Assembly (NCBI GenBank): GCA_963662175.1
Contig: OY759219.1
Location: 25,524,908-25,588,907 of the forward strand
DNA length: 64,000 nucleotides
Source: Aradus depressus
Taxonomy: Eukaryota; Arthropoda; Insecta; Hemiptera; Aradidae
Direction of reading: 5' to 3'
The notes under the pieces were generated by a model. The model was given only the letters and a program-made list of their open reading frames with translations, was not told the origin of the DNA and made no database searches. Positions 1-13,149 of the stretch are shown piece after piece (the stretch's first letter is position 1; every line of letters begins with the position of its first letter). Position numbers and translations under genes: made by a program.

Positions 1-2162
1 ACCGAGCTCAGGATCGCCACTTAGAAATCTAGTTGAGGCACTTAGGTCAGATGTTTTAATCGGGAAGTTAAAAAACACTTTGAGCACGTCGTCCTTCGGA
101 TGGGACTTTAAGCGATGATCCAGGGCTTTTTCGAATGTGAGGTACTCGATAATGAGACGTATGTTAAGTAAATAAACCTGGGTAGGTGAAATATCACTTA
201 GGTTGAAAATAGCCTTGAGCACGTCGTCCTTCGGATGGGACTTCCGGATAAATCTGAATCTCTCGTATCAGTTTTAACAATTATTAAGCCTATAAACCGT
301 TAAATAGCGCAAATTTTTTGAAAAACATTTTTATTTTGATTTTCGTGTAGGATTCAGATAATCCGGTCGTTCTCTATCAGTTTTAACAAATATTAAATCT
401 ATAAACCGTTAAAAAGCGAGAAATTTCAAGAATGGAGTCTACCGAGCTCAGGATCGCCACTTAGAAATCTAGTTGAGGCACTTAGGTCAGATGTTTTAAT
501 CGGGAAGCTAAAAATAACTTTGAGCACGTCGTCCTTCGGATGGGACATTAAGCAATGATCCAGGGCTTTTTCGAATGTGAGGTACTCGATAATGAGACGT
601 ATGTTATGTAAATAAACCTGGGTAGGTCAATTTCTACTTAGGTTGAAAGCCTTGAGCACGTCGTCCTTCGGATGGGACTTTCCGGATAAATCTGAATCTG
701 TCGTATCAGTTTTAACAATTATTAAGCCTATAAACCGTTAAATAGCGCAAATTTTTTGAAAAACATTTTTATTTTGATTTTTGTGTAGGATTCAGATAAT
801 CCGGTCGTTCTCTATCAGTTTTAACAAATATTAAATCTATAAACCGTTAAAAAGCGAGAAATTTCAAGAATGGAGTCTACCGAGCTCAGGATCGCCACTT
901 AGAAATCTAGTTGAGGCACTTAGGTCAGATGTTTCAATCGGGAAGTTAAAAAACACTTTGAGCACGTCGTCCTTCGGATGGGACTTTAAGCGATGATCCA
1001 GGGCTTTTTCGAATGTGAGGTACTCGATAATGAGACGTATTTTATGTAAATAAACCTGGTTAGGTGAAATTTCACTTAGGTTGAAAATAGCCTTGAGCAC
1101 GTCGTCCGTCGGATAGGACTTTTCGGATATATCTGATTCTGTCGTATCAGTTTTAACAATTATTAAGCCTATAAACCGTTAAATAGCGTGAATTTTTTGA
1201 AAAACTTTTTTATTTTGATTTTTGTGTAGGATTCAGATAATCCGGTCGTTCTCTATCAGTTTTAACAAATATTAAATCTATAAACCGTTAAAAAACGAGA
1301 AATTTCAAGAATGGAGTCTACCGAGCTCAGGATCGCCACTTAGAAATCTAGTTGAGGCACTTAGGTCAGATGTTTCAATCGGGAAGTTAAAAAACACTTT
1401 GAGCACGTCGTCCTTCGGATGGGACTTTAAGCGATGATCCAGGGCTTTTTCGAATGTGAGGTACTCGATAATGAGACGTATGTTAAGTAAATAAACCTGG
1501 GTAGGTGAAATATCACTTAGGTTGAAAATAGCCTTGAGCACGTCGTCCTTCGGATGGGACTTCCGGATAAATCTGAATCTCTCGTATCAGTTTTAACAAT
1601 TATTAAGCCTATAAACCGTTAAATAGCGCAAATTTTTTGAAAAACATTTTTATTTTGATTTTCGTGTAGGATTCAGATAATCCGGTCGTTCTCTATCAGT
1701 TTTAACAAATATTAAATCTATAAACCGTTAAAAAGCGAGAAATTTGAAGAATGGAGTCTACCGAGCTCAGGATCGCCACTTGGAAATCTAGCTGAGGCAC
1801 TTAGGTCAGATGTTTCAATCGGGAAGTTAAAAAACACTTTGAGCACGTCGTCCTTCGGATGGGACTTTAAGCGATGATCCAGGGCTTTTTCGAATGTGAG
1901 GTACTCGATAATGAGACGTATGTTATGTAAATGAACCTGGTTAGGTGAAATTTCACTTAGGTTGAAAATAGCCTTGAGCACGTCGTCCGTCGGATGGGAC
2001 TTTTCGGATATATCTGATTATGTCGTATCAGTTTTAACAATTATTAAGCCTATAAACCGTTAAATAGCGTGAATTTTTTGAAAAACATTTTTATTTTGAT
2101 TTTTGTGTAGGATTCAGATAATCCGGTCGTTCTCTATCAGTTTTAACCAATATTAAATCTAT
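1..2162. repeat. SINE-derived satellite array 1 (~440-bp monomer, 5 copies)
   Basis: Monomers begin at the shared motif ACCGAGCTCAGGATCGCC at 1, 441, 879, 1320 and 1760 (period 438-441). Each holds two copies of GAGCACGTCGTCCTTCGGAT, about 135 bases apart. The first ~150 bases align in order with the SINE-A copies in this window (GAGCTCA.GATCG, GAGGCNCTTAG, GGGAAGTNAAA, CGTCCTTCGGATGGGAC, TTAAGCGATG, GGTACTCG). Short minus-strand frames of 78-87 codons recur in each monomer and are by-products of the repeat. The array breaks at 2162, where H1 begins. Confidence 0.9.
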
Positions 2163-2289
2163 AGCAGTTATACCCCGCGTTGCCCGGGGAACTTTGATTT
2201 TTCTCCCAATATCTTCTATAACGCTATTCAGTTCCTCGACAGTACATTCATGATGTTATAATTTTCAATTATTCATACGGAATAAGGCT

Positions 2290-3165
2290 TATAGTCCTTC
2301 AGCTGTTGTAACGCTAGTAAGTTTTTAGGACCCCTGGGCACCACAGCTAGTATGCGCCTTTCAACGGCGGAAGCCACACCTAGTGAATACTTAGCATCGC
2401 TGGACGTCCTAGTCAGTGCATACTTAAGAACGTTTGTGACCACAGCTAGTATGTGGCTTGCAACGCTGAGCACCACAGCTAGTACGTAGTTAGGAACGCT
2501 GGTCATCACAGCTAGTATGTGCCTCGCAACAGCGGACCCCACAGCTAGTACGAAGTTAGGAACGCTGGGCATCACAGCTATTAAGTGCCTTGCAACAGCG
2601 GACCCCACAGCTAGTATGTAGTTAAATACGCTGGGCATTACAGTTAGTAAGTGCTTTGCAACAGCGAACTTCACAGCTAGTACATAGTTAGGAACGCTGG
2701 GCACTACAGCTAGTAAATGCCTTGCAACAACGGACCCCACAGCTAGTACGTTTTTAGGAACGCTGGGCCCTACAGTTAGTAGGTGCCTTGCAACTGCGGA
2801 CCCCACAGATAGTATGTAGTTAGAACCACAGGGCATCACAGCTAGTATGAGTTTTGCAACGGTGGACCCCACAGCTAGTACCTACGTAGTTAAATACGCT
2901 GGGCCACACTGCTAGCGCCTTGCAACAACAGACCTCACAGCTAGTACGTAATTAAGAACGCTGGGCATCACAGCTAGTAAATGTCTTGTAGGTGCCTTGC
3001 AACAGCGAACCCCACAGCCAGTACATAGTTAGGAACGCTGGGGCTGAGCACTACAGCTAGTAAGTGCCTTGCAACAGCGGACCCCACAGCTAGTACGATA
3101 TTAGGAACGCTGGACATCACAGCTAGTAAATGTCTTGCAACAGTGAACCCCACAGCGAATACATA
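2290..3165. repeat. 66-bp tandem core of H1
   Basis: Units alternate between two related ~33-bp halves, both ending CACAGCTAGTA. One half carries GTTAGGAACGCTGGGCATCA and the other TGCCTTGCAACAGCGGACCC. Because 66 is divisible by 3, a minus-strand frame stays open (2273-2872) with a 22-residue period. Confidence 0.9.
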
Positions 3166-3179
3166 GTTACTACTACTAC

Positions 3180-4015
3180 TACATGTGAAATTCATGACAA
3201 TCCGATTCATGACAATACGATCAACCGTTAATGAGCTAACTCTATATGTATATTTAGCCGCCCCCACAACCCTCCTTCCTGTTCAAAATTTTGGGCTGTC
3301 ACACACCTTTTTGGCTTTTAAAAATACTACATGTGAAATTTCATGACGATTCGCCCATTAGTTAGTGAGTTAGCTCTACATTTATACTTTGGCCCCCCCA
3401 CATCCCCCCCTCCCGTTCAAAACTTTGGGGCGCCACACACCTTATTTTTCTATTTGGCCTTCAGGAATACTCCATGTGAAATTTCGTGACAATCCGACCA
3501 ACCGTTAAAGAATTAGCACTATATTTATACTTAGGCCCCCCCACAACCCCCCCTCCCGTTCAAAACTTTGGGACGCCACACACCTTTTTTTCCTATTTGG
3601 CTTTTAAAAATACTACGTGTGAAATTTCATGACGATTCGCCCATTAGTTAATGAGTTAGCTCTATATTTATACTTAGGCCCCCCCTACAACCCCCCCTCC
3701 CGTTCAAAACTTTGGGACGCCACACACCTTTTTTTCTTGTTTGGCTTTTAAAAAGACTACGTGTGAAATTTCATGACAATTCGACCATTAGTTAATGTGT
3801 TAGCACTATTTATATACTTAGGCCCCCCTTACAACCCCCCCTCCCGATCAAAACTTTGGGACGCCACACACCTTTTTTTCCTGCTTGGCTTTTAAAAAGA
3901 CTACGTGTGAAATTTCATGACAATTTGACCATTAGTAAATGAGTTAGCACTATTTATATACTTAGGCCCCCCTTACAACCCCCCCTCCCGATCAAAATTT
4001 TGGGACGCCACATAG
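3180..4015. repeat. ~141-bp tandem array of H1
   Basis: About six units run GTGAAATTTCATGACNATTC, GTTAATGAGTTAGC, TATACTTAGG, C7-ACAA-C7, TCCCGTTCAAAACTTTGGGA, CGCCACACACC. The last unit grades into the conserved end of the element (CACATAGCCTATTATTCA). Confidence 0.85.
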
Positions 4016-4166
4016 CCTATTATTCATTCGGGCTCAAAAGAATGCTACATGGGAAGTTTCATAAAAATCCGTGCAGCGGTTTGGGCGTGATGCTGGAACA
4101 AACATACATACAAACAAACAAACAAACAAACAAACAAACAAACCCCGTTTCAGCTTTATTAATATA

Positions 4167-4335
4167 GATTATATCACAATGTACACAAGTTTTAATTTGT
4201 GTTCATATCTATACATACATCTTTTTTTTTTGGGCATTTTTCTTCCATAGTGGATCGGTGTCACCATATTTAAAGTCAGTCTGAACGTTGTGCTGACGTT
4301 GGCATAATCCGAAACCAGCACACTCTATGGCTCTG
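4167..4335. repeat. Linker between Helentron and satellite, copy 1
   Basis: This segment (TTATATCACAATGTACACAA ... GCTCTGTCAGTTAACAAATA) recurs almost unchanged at 9128-9302, again between a Helentron end and a satellite array. That marks a duplicated block. No coding potential is seen. Confidence 0.8.
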
Positions 4336-6116
4336 TCAGTTAACAAATATTAAATCTATAAACCGTTAAAAAGCAAGAAATTTGAAGAATGGAGTCTACC
4401 GAGCTCAGGATCGCCAATTAGAAATCTAGCTTAGGCACTTAGGTCAGATGTTTTAATCGGGAAGTTAAAAATAACTTTGAGCACTTCGTCCTTCGGATGG
4501 GACATTAAGCGATGATCCAGGGCTTTTTCGAATGTGAGGTACTCGATAATGAGACGTATGTTATGTAAATAAACCTGGGTAGGTCAATTTCCACTTAGGT
4601 TGAAAGCCTTGAGCACGTCGTCCTTCGGATGGGACTTTCCGGGTATATCTGAATCTGTAGTATCAGTTTTAACAATTATTAAGCCTATAAACCGTTAAAT
4701 AGCGCGAATTTTTTGAAAAACGTTTTCATTTTGATTTTTGTGTGGGGTTCAGATAATCCGGTCGTTTTCTATCAGTTTTAACAAATATTTAATCTATAAA
4801 CCGTTAAAAAGCGAGAAATTTGAAGAATGGAGTCTACCGAGCTCAGGATCGCCACTTACAAATCTAGCTGAGGCACTTAGGTCAGATGTTATAATCGGGA
4901 AGTGAAAAATAACTATGAGCACGTCGTCCTTTGGATGGGACTTTAAGCGATGTTCCAGGACTTTTTCGAATGTGAGGTACTCGATAATGAGACGTATGTT
5001 ATGTAAATAATCCTGGGTAGGTCAATTTCCACTTAGGTTGAAAGCCTTGAGCACGTCGTCCTTCGGATGGGACTTTCCGGGTATATCTGAATCTGTAGTA
5101 TCAGTTTTAACAATTATTAAGCCTATAAACCGTTAAATAGCGCGAATTTTTTGAAAAACGTTTTCATTTTGATTTTTGTGTGGGGTTCAGATAATCCGGT
5201 CGTTTTCTATCAGTTTTAACAAATATTTAATCTATAAACCGTTAAAAAGCGAGAAATTTGAAGAATGGAGTCTACCGAGCTCAGGATCGCCACTTACAAA
5301 TCTAGCTGAGGCACTTAGGTCAGATGTTATAATCGGGAAGTGAAAAATAACTATGAGCACGTCGTCCTTCGGATGGGACTTTAAGCGATGTTCCAGGACT
5401 TTTTCGAATGTGAGGTACTCGATAATGAGACGTATGTTATGTAAATAATCCTGGGTAGGTGAAATATCACTTAGGTTGAAAATAGCCTTGAGCACGTCGT
5501 CCTTCGGATGGGACTTCCGGATAAATCTGAATCTCTCGTATCAGTTTTAACAATTATTAAGCCTATAAACCGTTAAATAGCGCAAATTTTTTGAAAAACA
5601 TTTTTATTTTGATTTTCGTGTAGGATTCAGATAATCCGGTCGTTCTCTATCAGTTTTAACAAATATTAAATCTATAAACCGTTAAAAAGCGAGAAATTTG
5701 AAGAATGGAGTCTACCGAGCTCAGGATCGCCACTTGGAAATCTAGCTGAGGCACTTAGGTCAGATGTTTCAATCGGGAAGTTAAAAAACACTTTGAGCAC
5801 GTCGTCCTTCGGATGGGACTTTAAGCGATGATCCAGGGCTTTTTCGAATGTGAGGTACTCGATAATGAGACGTTTGTTATGTAAATGAACCTGGTTAGGT
5901 GAAATTTCACTTAGGTTGAAAATAGCCTTGAGCACGTCGTCCGTCGGATGGGACTTTTCGGATATATCTGATTATGTCGTATCAGTTTTAACAATTATTA
6001 AGCCTATAAACCGTTAAATAGCGTGAATTTTTTGAAAAACATTTTTATTTTGATTTTTGTGTAGGATTCAGATAATCCGGTCGTTCTCTATCAGTTTTAA
6101 CCAATATTAAATCTAT
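4336..6116. repeat. SINE-derived satellite array 2
   Basis: Monomers start at 4398, 4836, 5274 and 5714. The middle two are nearly identical to each other, which suggests recent local amplification or conversion. The array is cut at 6116 by H2, at the same satellite position (AAATCTAT) at which H1 and H3 begin. Confidence 0.9.
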
Positions 6117-6284
6117 AGCAGTTATACCCCGCGTTGCCCGGGGAACTTTGATTTTTCTCCCAATATCTTCTATAACGCTATTCAGTTCCTCGACAGTACA
6201 TTCATGATGTTATAATTTTCAATTATTCATACGGAATAAGGCTTATAGTCCTTCAGCTGTTGTAACGCTAGTAAGTTTTTAGGA

Positions 6285-7250
6285 CCCCTGGGCACCACAG
6301 CTAGTATGCGCCTTTCAACGGCGGAAGCCACACCTAGTGAATACTTAGCATCGCTGGACGTCCTAGTCAGTGCATACTTAAGAACGTTTGTGACCACAGC
6401 TAGTATGTGGCTTGCAACGCTGAGCACCACAGCTAGTACGTAGTTAGGAACGCTGGTCATCACAGCTAGTATGTGCCTCGCAACAGCGGACCCCACAGCT
6501 AGTACGAAGTTAGGAACGCTGGGCATCACAGCTATTAAGTGCCTTGCAACAGCGGACCCCACAGCTAGTATGTAGTTAAATACGCTGGGCATTACAGTTA
6601 GTAAGTGCTTTGCAACAGCGAACTTCACAGCTAGTCCATAGGAACGCTGGGCACTACAGCTAGTAAATGCCTTGCAACAACGGACCCCACAGCTAGTACG
6701 AAGTTAGGAACGCTGGGCACTACAGCTAGTAAATGCCTTGCAACAACGGACCCCACAGCTAGTACGATATTAGGAACCCTGGGCATCACAGCTAGTATGC
6801 TTTTGCAACGACGGACCCCACAGACAGTACGTTTTTAGGAACGCTGGGCCCTACAGGTAGTAGGTGCCTTGCAACTGCGAACCCCACAGACAGTATGTAG
6901 TTAGAACCAAAGGGCATCACAGCTAGTATGAGTTTTGCAACGGCGGACCCCACAGCTAGTACATACGAATGAAATACGCTGGGCCACACTGCTAGCGCCT
7001 CGCAACAGCAGACCCCACAGCTAGTACGTAATTAGAAACGCTGGGCATTACAGCTAGTAAATGTCTTATAGGTGCCTTGCAACAGCGAACCCCACAGCCA
7101 GTACATAGTTAGGAACGCTGGGGCTGAGCACTACAGCTAGTAAGTACCTTGCAACAGCCGACCCCACAGCTAGTACGATACTAGGAACGCTGGACATCAC
7201 AGCTAGTAAATGTCTTGCAACAGTGAACCCCACAGCGAATACATAGTTAC
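6285..7250. repeat. 66-bp tandem core of H2
   Basis: Same dimeric 33+33-bp unit as in H1. Minus-strand frames stay open at 6227-6628 and 6792-6989 but are broken by small indels, which argues against selection for coding. Confidence 0.9.
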
Positions 7251-7279
7251 TACTACTACATGTGAAATTCATGACAATC

Positions 7280-8945
7280 CGATTCATGACAATACGATCA
7301 GACGTTAATGAGCTAGCTCTATATTTATACTTAGTCCCCCCCCCTCAACCCCGCCACCCGTTCAAAACTTCGGGACGCCACACTCCTTATTTTTCTATTT
7401 GGCTTTCAGGAATAATATATGCGAAATTTCGTGGCAATACGACCAACCGTTAATGAGCTAACTCTATATGTATATTTACCCCCCCCCCCCCACAACCCTC
7501 CTTCCTGTTCAAAATTTTGGGCCGTCACACACCTAATATTTCTATTTGACCTTTAGGAATATTACATGTGAAATTTCATGACGATTCGCCCATTAGTTAA
7601 TGAGTTAGCTCTATATTTATACTTAGGCCCCCCCACAACCCCCCCTCCCGTTCAAAACTTTGGGACGCCACACACCTTTTTTTGCTATTTGGCTTTTAAA
7701 AATACTACGTGAAATTTCATGACGATTCGCCCATTAGTTAATGAGTTAGCTCTATATTTATACTTAGGCCCCCCCACAACCCCCCTCCCGTTCAAAACTT
7801 TGGACGCCACACACCTTTTTTTGCTATTTGGCTTTTAAAAATACTACATGTGAAATTTCATGACGATTCGCCCATTAGTTAATGAGTTAGCTCTATATTT
7901 ATACTTAGGCCCCCCCACATCCCCCCCTCCCGTTCTCAACTTTGGAACGCCACACACCTTATTTTTCTATTTGGCCTTCAGGAATACTCCATGTGAAATT
8001 TCGTGACAATCCGACCAACCGTTAAAGAATTAGCTCTATATTTATACTTAGGCCCCCCCACAACCCCCCCTCCCGTTCAAAACTTTGGGACGCCACACAC
8101 TTTTTTTTCCTATTTGGCTTTTAAAAATACTACGTGAAATTTCATGACGATTCGCCCATTAGTTAATGAGTTAGCTCTATATTTATACTTAGGCCCCCCC
8201 ACTACCCCCCCTCCCGTAAAAAATTTTGAGCCGTCACACCGCCTATTTTTTTATTTGGTCTTCAGGAATACTACATGTGTAACTTCGTGACAATGCGACC
8301 AACTGTTAAAGAGTTAGCTCTCTATTTATACTTAGACCCCCCCACAACCCCCCCTCCCGTTCAAAACTTTGGGACGCCACTTACCTTTTTTTCCTATTTG
8401 GCTTTTAAAAATACTACATGTGAAATTTCATGACGATTCGCCCATTAGTTAATGAGTTAGCTCTATATTTATACTTAGGCCCCCCCACTACCCCCCCTCC
8501 CGTAAAAAATTTTGAGCCGTCACACCGCCTATTTTTTTATTTGGTCTTCAGGAATACTACATGTGTAACTTCGTGACAATGCGACCAACTGTTAAAGAGT
8601 TAGCTCTCTATTTATACTTAGGCCCCCCCACAACCCCCCCTCCCGTTCAAAACTTTGGGACGCCACTTACCTTTTTTTCCTATTTGGCTTTTAAAAATAC
8701 TACATGTGAAATTTCATGACGATTCGCCCATTAGTTAATGAGTTAGCACTATTTATATACTTAGGCCCCCCCACAACCCCCCCTCCCGTTCAAAACTTTG
8801 GGACGCCACACACCTTTTTTTCCTGTTTGGCTTTTAAAAAGACTACGTGTGAAATTTCATGACAATTTGACCATTAGTTAATGAGTTAGCACTATTTATA
8901 TACTTAGGCCCCCCTTACAACCCCCCCTCCCGATCAAAATTTTGG
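7280..8945. repeat. ~141-bp tandem array of H2
   Basis: About a dozen units, with CCCATTAGTTAATGAGTTAG at 7588, 7730, 7871 and onward (spacing about 141). A two-unit block is itself repeated (about 8215-8440 and 8505-8680), showing expansion by multi-unit duplication. Every unit carries paired runs of about seven C. Confidence 0.85.
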
Positions 8946-9127
8946 GACGCCACATAGCCTATTATTCAATCGGGCTCAAAAGAATGCTACATGGGAAGTT
9001 TCATAAAAATCCGTCCAGCGGTTTGGGCGTGATGCTGGAACAAACATACATACATACATACATACATACATACATACAAACAAACATACAAACAAACAAA
9101 CAAACCCCGTTTCAGCTTTATTAATAT

Positions 9128-9302
9128 ATATTATATCACAATGTACACAAGTTTTAATTTGTGTTCATATCTATACATACATCTTTTTTTTTTTGGCATT
9201 TTTCTTCCATAGTGGAGCGGTGTCACCATATTTAAAGTCAGTCTGAACGTTGTGCTGACGTTGGCATAATCCGAAACCAGCACACTCTATGGCTCTGTCA
9301 GT
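9128..9302. repeat. Linker between Helentron and satellite, copy 2
   Basis: Near-identical copy of 4167-4335 in the same relative position between a Helentron right end and a satellite array. Confidence 0.8.
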
Positions 9303-10615
9303 TAACAAATATTAAATCTATAAACCGTTAAAAAGCAAGAAATTTCAAGAATGGAGTCTACCGAGCTCAGGATCGCCACTTAGAAATCTAGTTGAGGCAC
9401 TTAGGTCAGATGTTTCAATCGGGAAGTTAAAAAACACTTTGAGCACGTCGTCCTTCGGATGGGACTTTAAGCGATGATCCAGGGCTTTTTCGAATGTGAG
9501 GTACTCGATAATGAGACGTATGTTATGTAAATAAACCTGGGTAGGTCAATTTCTACTTAGGTTGAAAGCCTTGAGCACGTCGTCCTTCGGATGGGACTTT
9601 CCGGATAAATCTGAATCTGTCGTATCAGTTTTAACAATTATTAAGCCTATAAACCGTTAAATAGCGCAAATTTTTTGAAAAACATTTTTATTTTGATTTT
9701 TGTGTAGGATTCAGATAATCCGGTCGTTCTCTATCAGTTTTAACAAATATTAAATCTATAAACCGTTAAAAAGCGAGAAATTTGAAGAATGTAGTCTACC
9801 GAGCTCAGGATCGCCACTTAGAAATCTAGCTGAGGCACTTAGGTCAGATGTTATAATCGGGAAGTGAAAAATAACTATGAGCACGTCGTCCTTCGGATGG
9901 GACTTTAAGCGATGTTCCAGGACTTTTTCGAATGTGAGGTACTCGATAATGAGACGTATGTTATGTAAATAAACCTGGGTAGGTCAATTTCTACTTAGGT
10001 TGAAAGCCTTGAGCACGTCGTCCTTCGGATGGGACTTTCCGGATAAATCTGAATCTGTCGTATCAGTTTTAACAATTATTAAGCCTATAAACCGTTAAAT
10101 AGCGCAAATTTTTTGAAAAACATTTTTATTTTGATTTTTGTGTAGGATTCAGATAATCCGGTCGTTCTCTATCAGTTTTAACAAATATTAAATCTATAAA
10201 CCGTTAAAAAGCGAGAAATTTGAAGAATGGAGTCTACCGAGCTCAGGATTGCCACTTAGAAATCTAGCTGAGGCACTTAGGTCAGATGTTTCAATCGGGA
10301 AGTTAAAAAACACTTTGAGCACGTCGTCCTTCGGATGGGACTTTAAGCGATGATCCAGGGCTTTTTCGAATGTGAGGTACTCGATAATGAGACGTATGTT
10401 ATGTAAATAAACCTGGTTAGGTGAAATTTCACTTAGGTTGAAAATAGCCTTGAGCACGTCGTCCGTCGGATTCTGTCGTATCAGTTTTAACAATTATTAA
10501 GCCTATAAACCGTTAAATAGCGTGAATTTTTTGAAAAACATTTTTATTTTGATTTTTGTGTAGGATTCAGATAATCCGGTCGTTCTCTATCAGTTTTAAC
10601 AAATATTAAATCTAT
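9303..10615. repeat. SINE-derived satellite array 3
   Basis: Monomers start at 9360, 9798 and 10236. The last has a short deletion near 10470 that lengthens a minus-strand frame to 99 codons. The array ends at the H3 junction. Confidence 0.9.
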
Positions 10616-10789
10616 AGCAGTTATACCCGGCGTTGCCCGGGGAACTTTGATTTTTCTCCCAATATCTTCTATAACGCTTTTCAGTTCCTCGACAGTACAT
10701 TCATGATGTTATAATTTTCAATTATTCATACGGAATAAGGCTTATAGTCCTTCAGCTGTTGTAACGCTAGTAAGTTTTTAGGACCCCTG

Positions 10790-11735
10790 GGCACCACAGC
10801 TAGTATGCGCATTTCAACGGCGGAAGCCACACCTAGTGAATACTTAGCATCGCTGGACGTCCTAGTCAGTGCGTACTTAAGAACGTTTGTGACCACAGCT
10901 AGTACGTAGTTGGGAATGCTGGGCATCATAGCTAGTATGTGCCTTGTGACGGCGGACCTAACAGCTAGTACGTAGTTAGGAACGCTGGTCACCACAGCTA
11001 GTATGTGCCTCGCAACAGTGGACCCCACAGCTAGTACGAAGTTAGGAACGCTGGGCATCACAGCTATTAAGTGCCTTGCAACAGCGGACCCCACAGCTAG
11101 TATGTAGTTAAATACGCTGGGCATTACAGTTAGTAAGTGCTTTGCAACAGCGAACTTCACAGCTAGTACATAGTTAGGAACGCTGGGCACTACAGCTAGT
11201 AAATGCCTTGCAACAACGGACCCCACAGCTAGTACGAAGTTAGGAACGCTGGGCACTACATCTAGTTGATGCCTTGCAACAACGGACCCCACAGCTAGTA
11301 CGATATTAGGAACCCTGGGCATCACAGCTAGTATGCTTTTGCAACGACGGACCCCACAGCTAGTACGTTTTTAGGAACGCTGGGCCCTACAGGTAGTAGG
11401 TGCCTTGCAACTGCGAACCCCACTGATAGTATGTAGTTAGAACCACAGGGCATCACAGCTAGTATGAGTTTTGCAACGGCGGACCCCACAGCTAGTACGT
11501 AATTAGAAACGCTGGGCATTACAGCTAGTAAATGTCTTATAGGTGCCTTGCAACAGCGAACCCCACAGCCAGTACATAGTTAAGAACGCTGGGGCTGAGC
11601 ACTACAGCTAGTAAGTACCTTGCAACAGCGGACCCCACAGCTAGTACGATATTAGGAACGCTGGACATCACAGCTAGTAAATGTCTTGCAACAGTGAACC
11701 CCACTGCGAATACATAGTTACTACTACTACATGTG
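10790..11735. repeat. 66-bp tandem core of H3
   Basis: Same dimeric unit. The longest minus-strand frame here (10726-11325, 199 codons) repeats a VLAVGSAVARHLLAV-like period and has no features of a known protein. Confidence 0.9.
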
Positions 11736-11759
11736 AAATTCATGACAATCCGATTCATG

Positions 11760-12845
11760 ACAATACGATCAACCGTTAATGAGCTAGCTCTATATTTATA
11801 CTTAGTCCCCCCCCCCCTCAACCCCGCCACCCGTTCAAAACTTCGGGACGCCACACTCCTTATTTTTCTATTTGGCCTTCAGGAATAATATATGCGAAAT
11901 TTCGTGACAATACGACCAACCGTTAATGAGCTAACTCTATATGTATATTTAGCCCCCCCACAACCCTCCTTCCTGTTCAAAATTTTGGGCCGTCACACAC
12001 CTAATATTTCTATTTGACCTTTAGGAATACTACATGTGAAATTTCATGACAATTCGACCATAAGTTAATGAGTTAGCACTATTTATATACTTAGGCCCCA
12101 CTTACAACCCCCCGTCCCGATCAAATTTTTGGAACGTCACACACCTTATTTTTCTATTTGGTCTTCAGGAATACTCCATGTGAAATTTCGTGACAATCCG
12201 ACCAACCGTTAAACAGTTAGCTCTATATTTATACTTAGGCCCCCCCACAACCCCCCCTCCCGTTCAAAACTTTGGGACGCCACACACCTTTTTTTCCTAT
12301 TTGGCTTTTAAAAATACTACGTGAAATTTCATGACGATTCGCCCATTAGTTAATGAGTTAGCTCTATATTTATACTTAGGCCCCCCCACAACCCCCCCTC
12401 CCGTTCAAAACTTTGGGACGCCACACACGTTATTTTTCTATTTGGCCTTCAGGAATACTCCATGTGAAATTTCGTGACAATCCGACCAACCGTTAAAGAA
12501 TTAGCTCTATATTTATACTTAGGCCCCCCCACAACCCCCCCTCCCGTTCAAAACTTTGGGACGCCACACACCTTTTTTTCCTATTTGGCTTTTAAAAATA
12601 CTACATGTGAAATTTCATGACGATTCGCCCATTAGTTAATGAGTTAGCTCTATATTTATACTTAGGCCCCCCCACAACCCCCCCTCCCGTTCAAGACTTT
12701 GGGACGCCACACACCTTTTTTTCCTGTTTGGCTTTTAAAAAGACTACGTGTGAAATTTCATGACAATTTGACCATTAGTTAATGAGTTAGCACTATTTAT
12801 ATACTTAGGCCCCCCTTACAACCCCCCCTCCCGATCAAAATTTTG
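11760..12845. repeat. ~141-bp tandem array of H3
   Basis: About seven or eight units with the paired C-tract motif. The first two are more diverged (C9 plus CAACCCCGCC) and the later ones homogenised. Confidence 0.85.
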
Positions 12846-13149
12846 GGACGCCATATAGCCTATTATTCAATCGGGCTCAAAAGAATGCTACATGGGCAGT
12901 TTCATAAAAACCCGTCCAGCGGTTTGGGCGTGATGCTGGAACAAACATACAAACAAACAAACAAACCCCGTTTCAGCTTTATTAATATAGACTAGCAGTA
13001 ATACCCGGCGTTGCCCGGGGAACTTTGATTTTTCTCCCAATATCTTCTATAACGCTATTCAGTTCCTCGACAGTACATTCATGATGTTATAATTTTCAAT
13101 TATTCATACGGAATAAGGCTTATAGTCCTTCAGCTGTTGTAACGCTAGT

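Larger units (their letters stand above)
2163..4166 (-). mobile_element. Non-autonomous Helentron-like element H1
   Basis: The left edge is AGCAGTTATACCCCGCG followed by TTGCCCGGGGAAC. Its reverse complement forms a CCCCGGGCAACG..GGGT hairpin next to ACTGCT, the form of a Helentron 3' end on the minus strand. Inside are a 66-bp tandem core, a ~141-bp tandem array, a (CAAA)n tract at about 4101-4142 and a conserved end CCCCGTTTCAGCTTTATTAA. It interrupts a satellite monomer. No Rep-helicase or endonuclease is present, so it is non-autonomous. The classification rests on overall architecture (HINE, DINE-1 or mini-me type), not on a database match. Confidence 0.7.
6117..9127 (-). mobile_element. 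Non-autonomous Helentron-like element H2
   Basis: It has the same left hairpin terminus and right end as H1, but is about 3.0 kb because the 141-bp array is longer. Core repeats occupy about 6285-7250 and the 141-bp units about 7280-8945. A (CATA)n/(CAAA)n microsatellite lies at about 9043-9104. The first ~500 bases are almost identical to H1, so the two copies descend from a duplicated block and not from separate insertions. Confidence 0.7.
10616..12990 (-). mobile_element. Non-autonomous Helentron-like element H3
   Basis: The left terminus AGCAGTTATACCCGGCGTTG keeps a better hairpin than H1 or H2 (CCCGG..CCGGG). The 66-bp core is at about 10790-11735 and the 141-bp array at about 11760-12845. 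The CAAA tract is short. The right end TTATTAATATAG joins H4 with no intervening DNA. Core order differs from H1 and H2 by loss and gain of whole units. Confidence 0.7.

Noticed and set aside
864..5935. Recurring 78-87-codon minus-strand frames in the satellite
   Set aside because: They repeat once per monomer, vary only as the satellite does, and correspond to SINE-derived sequence.
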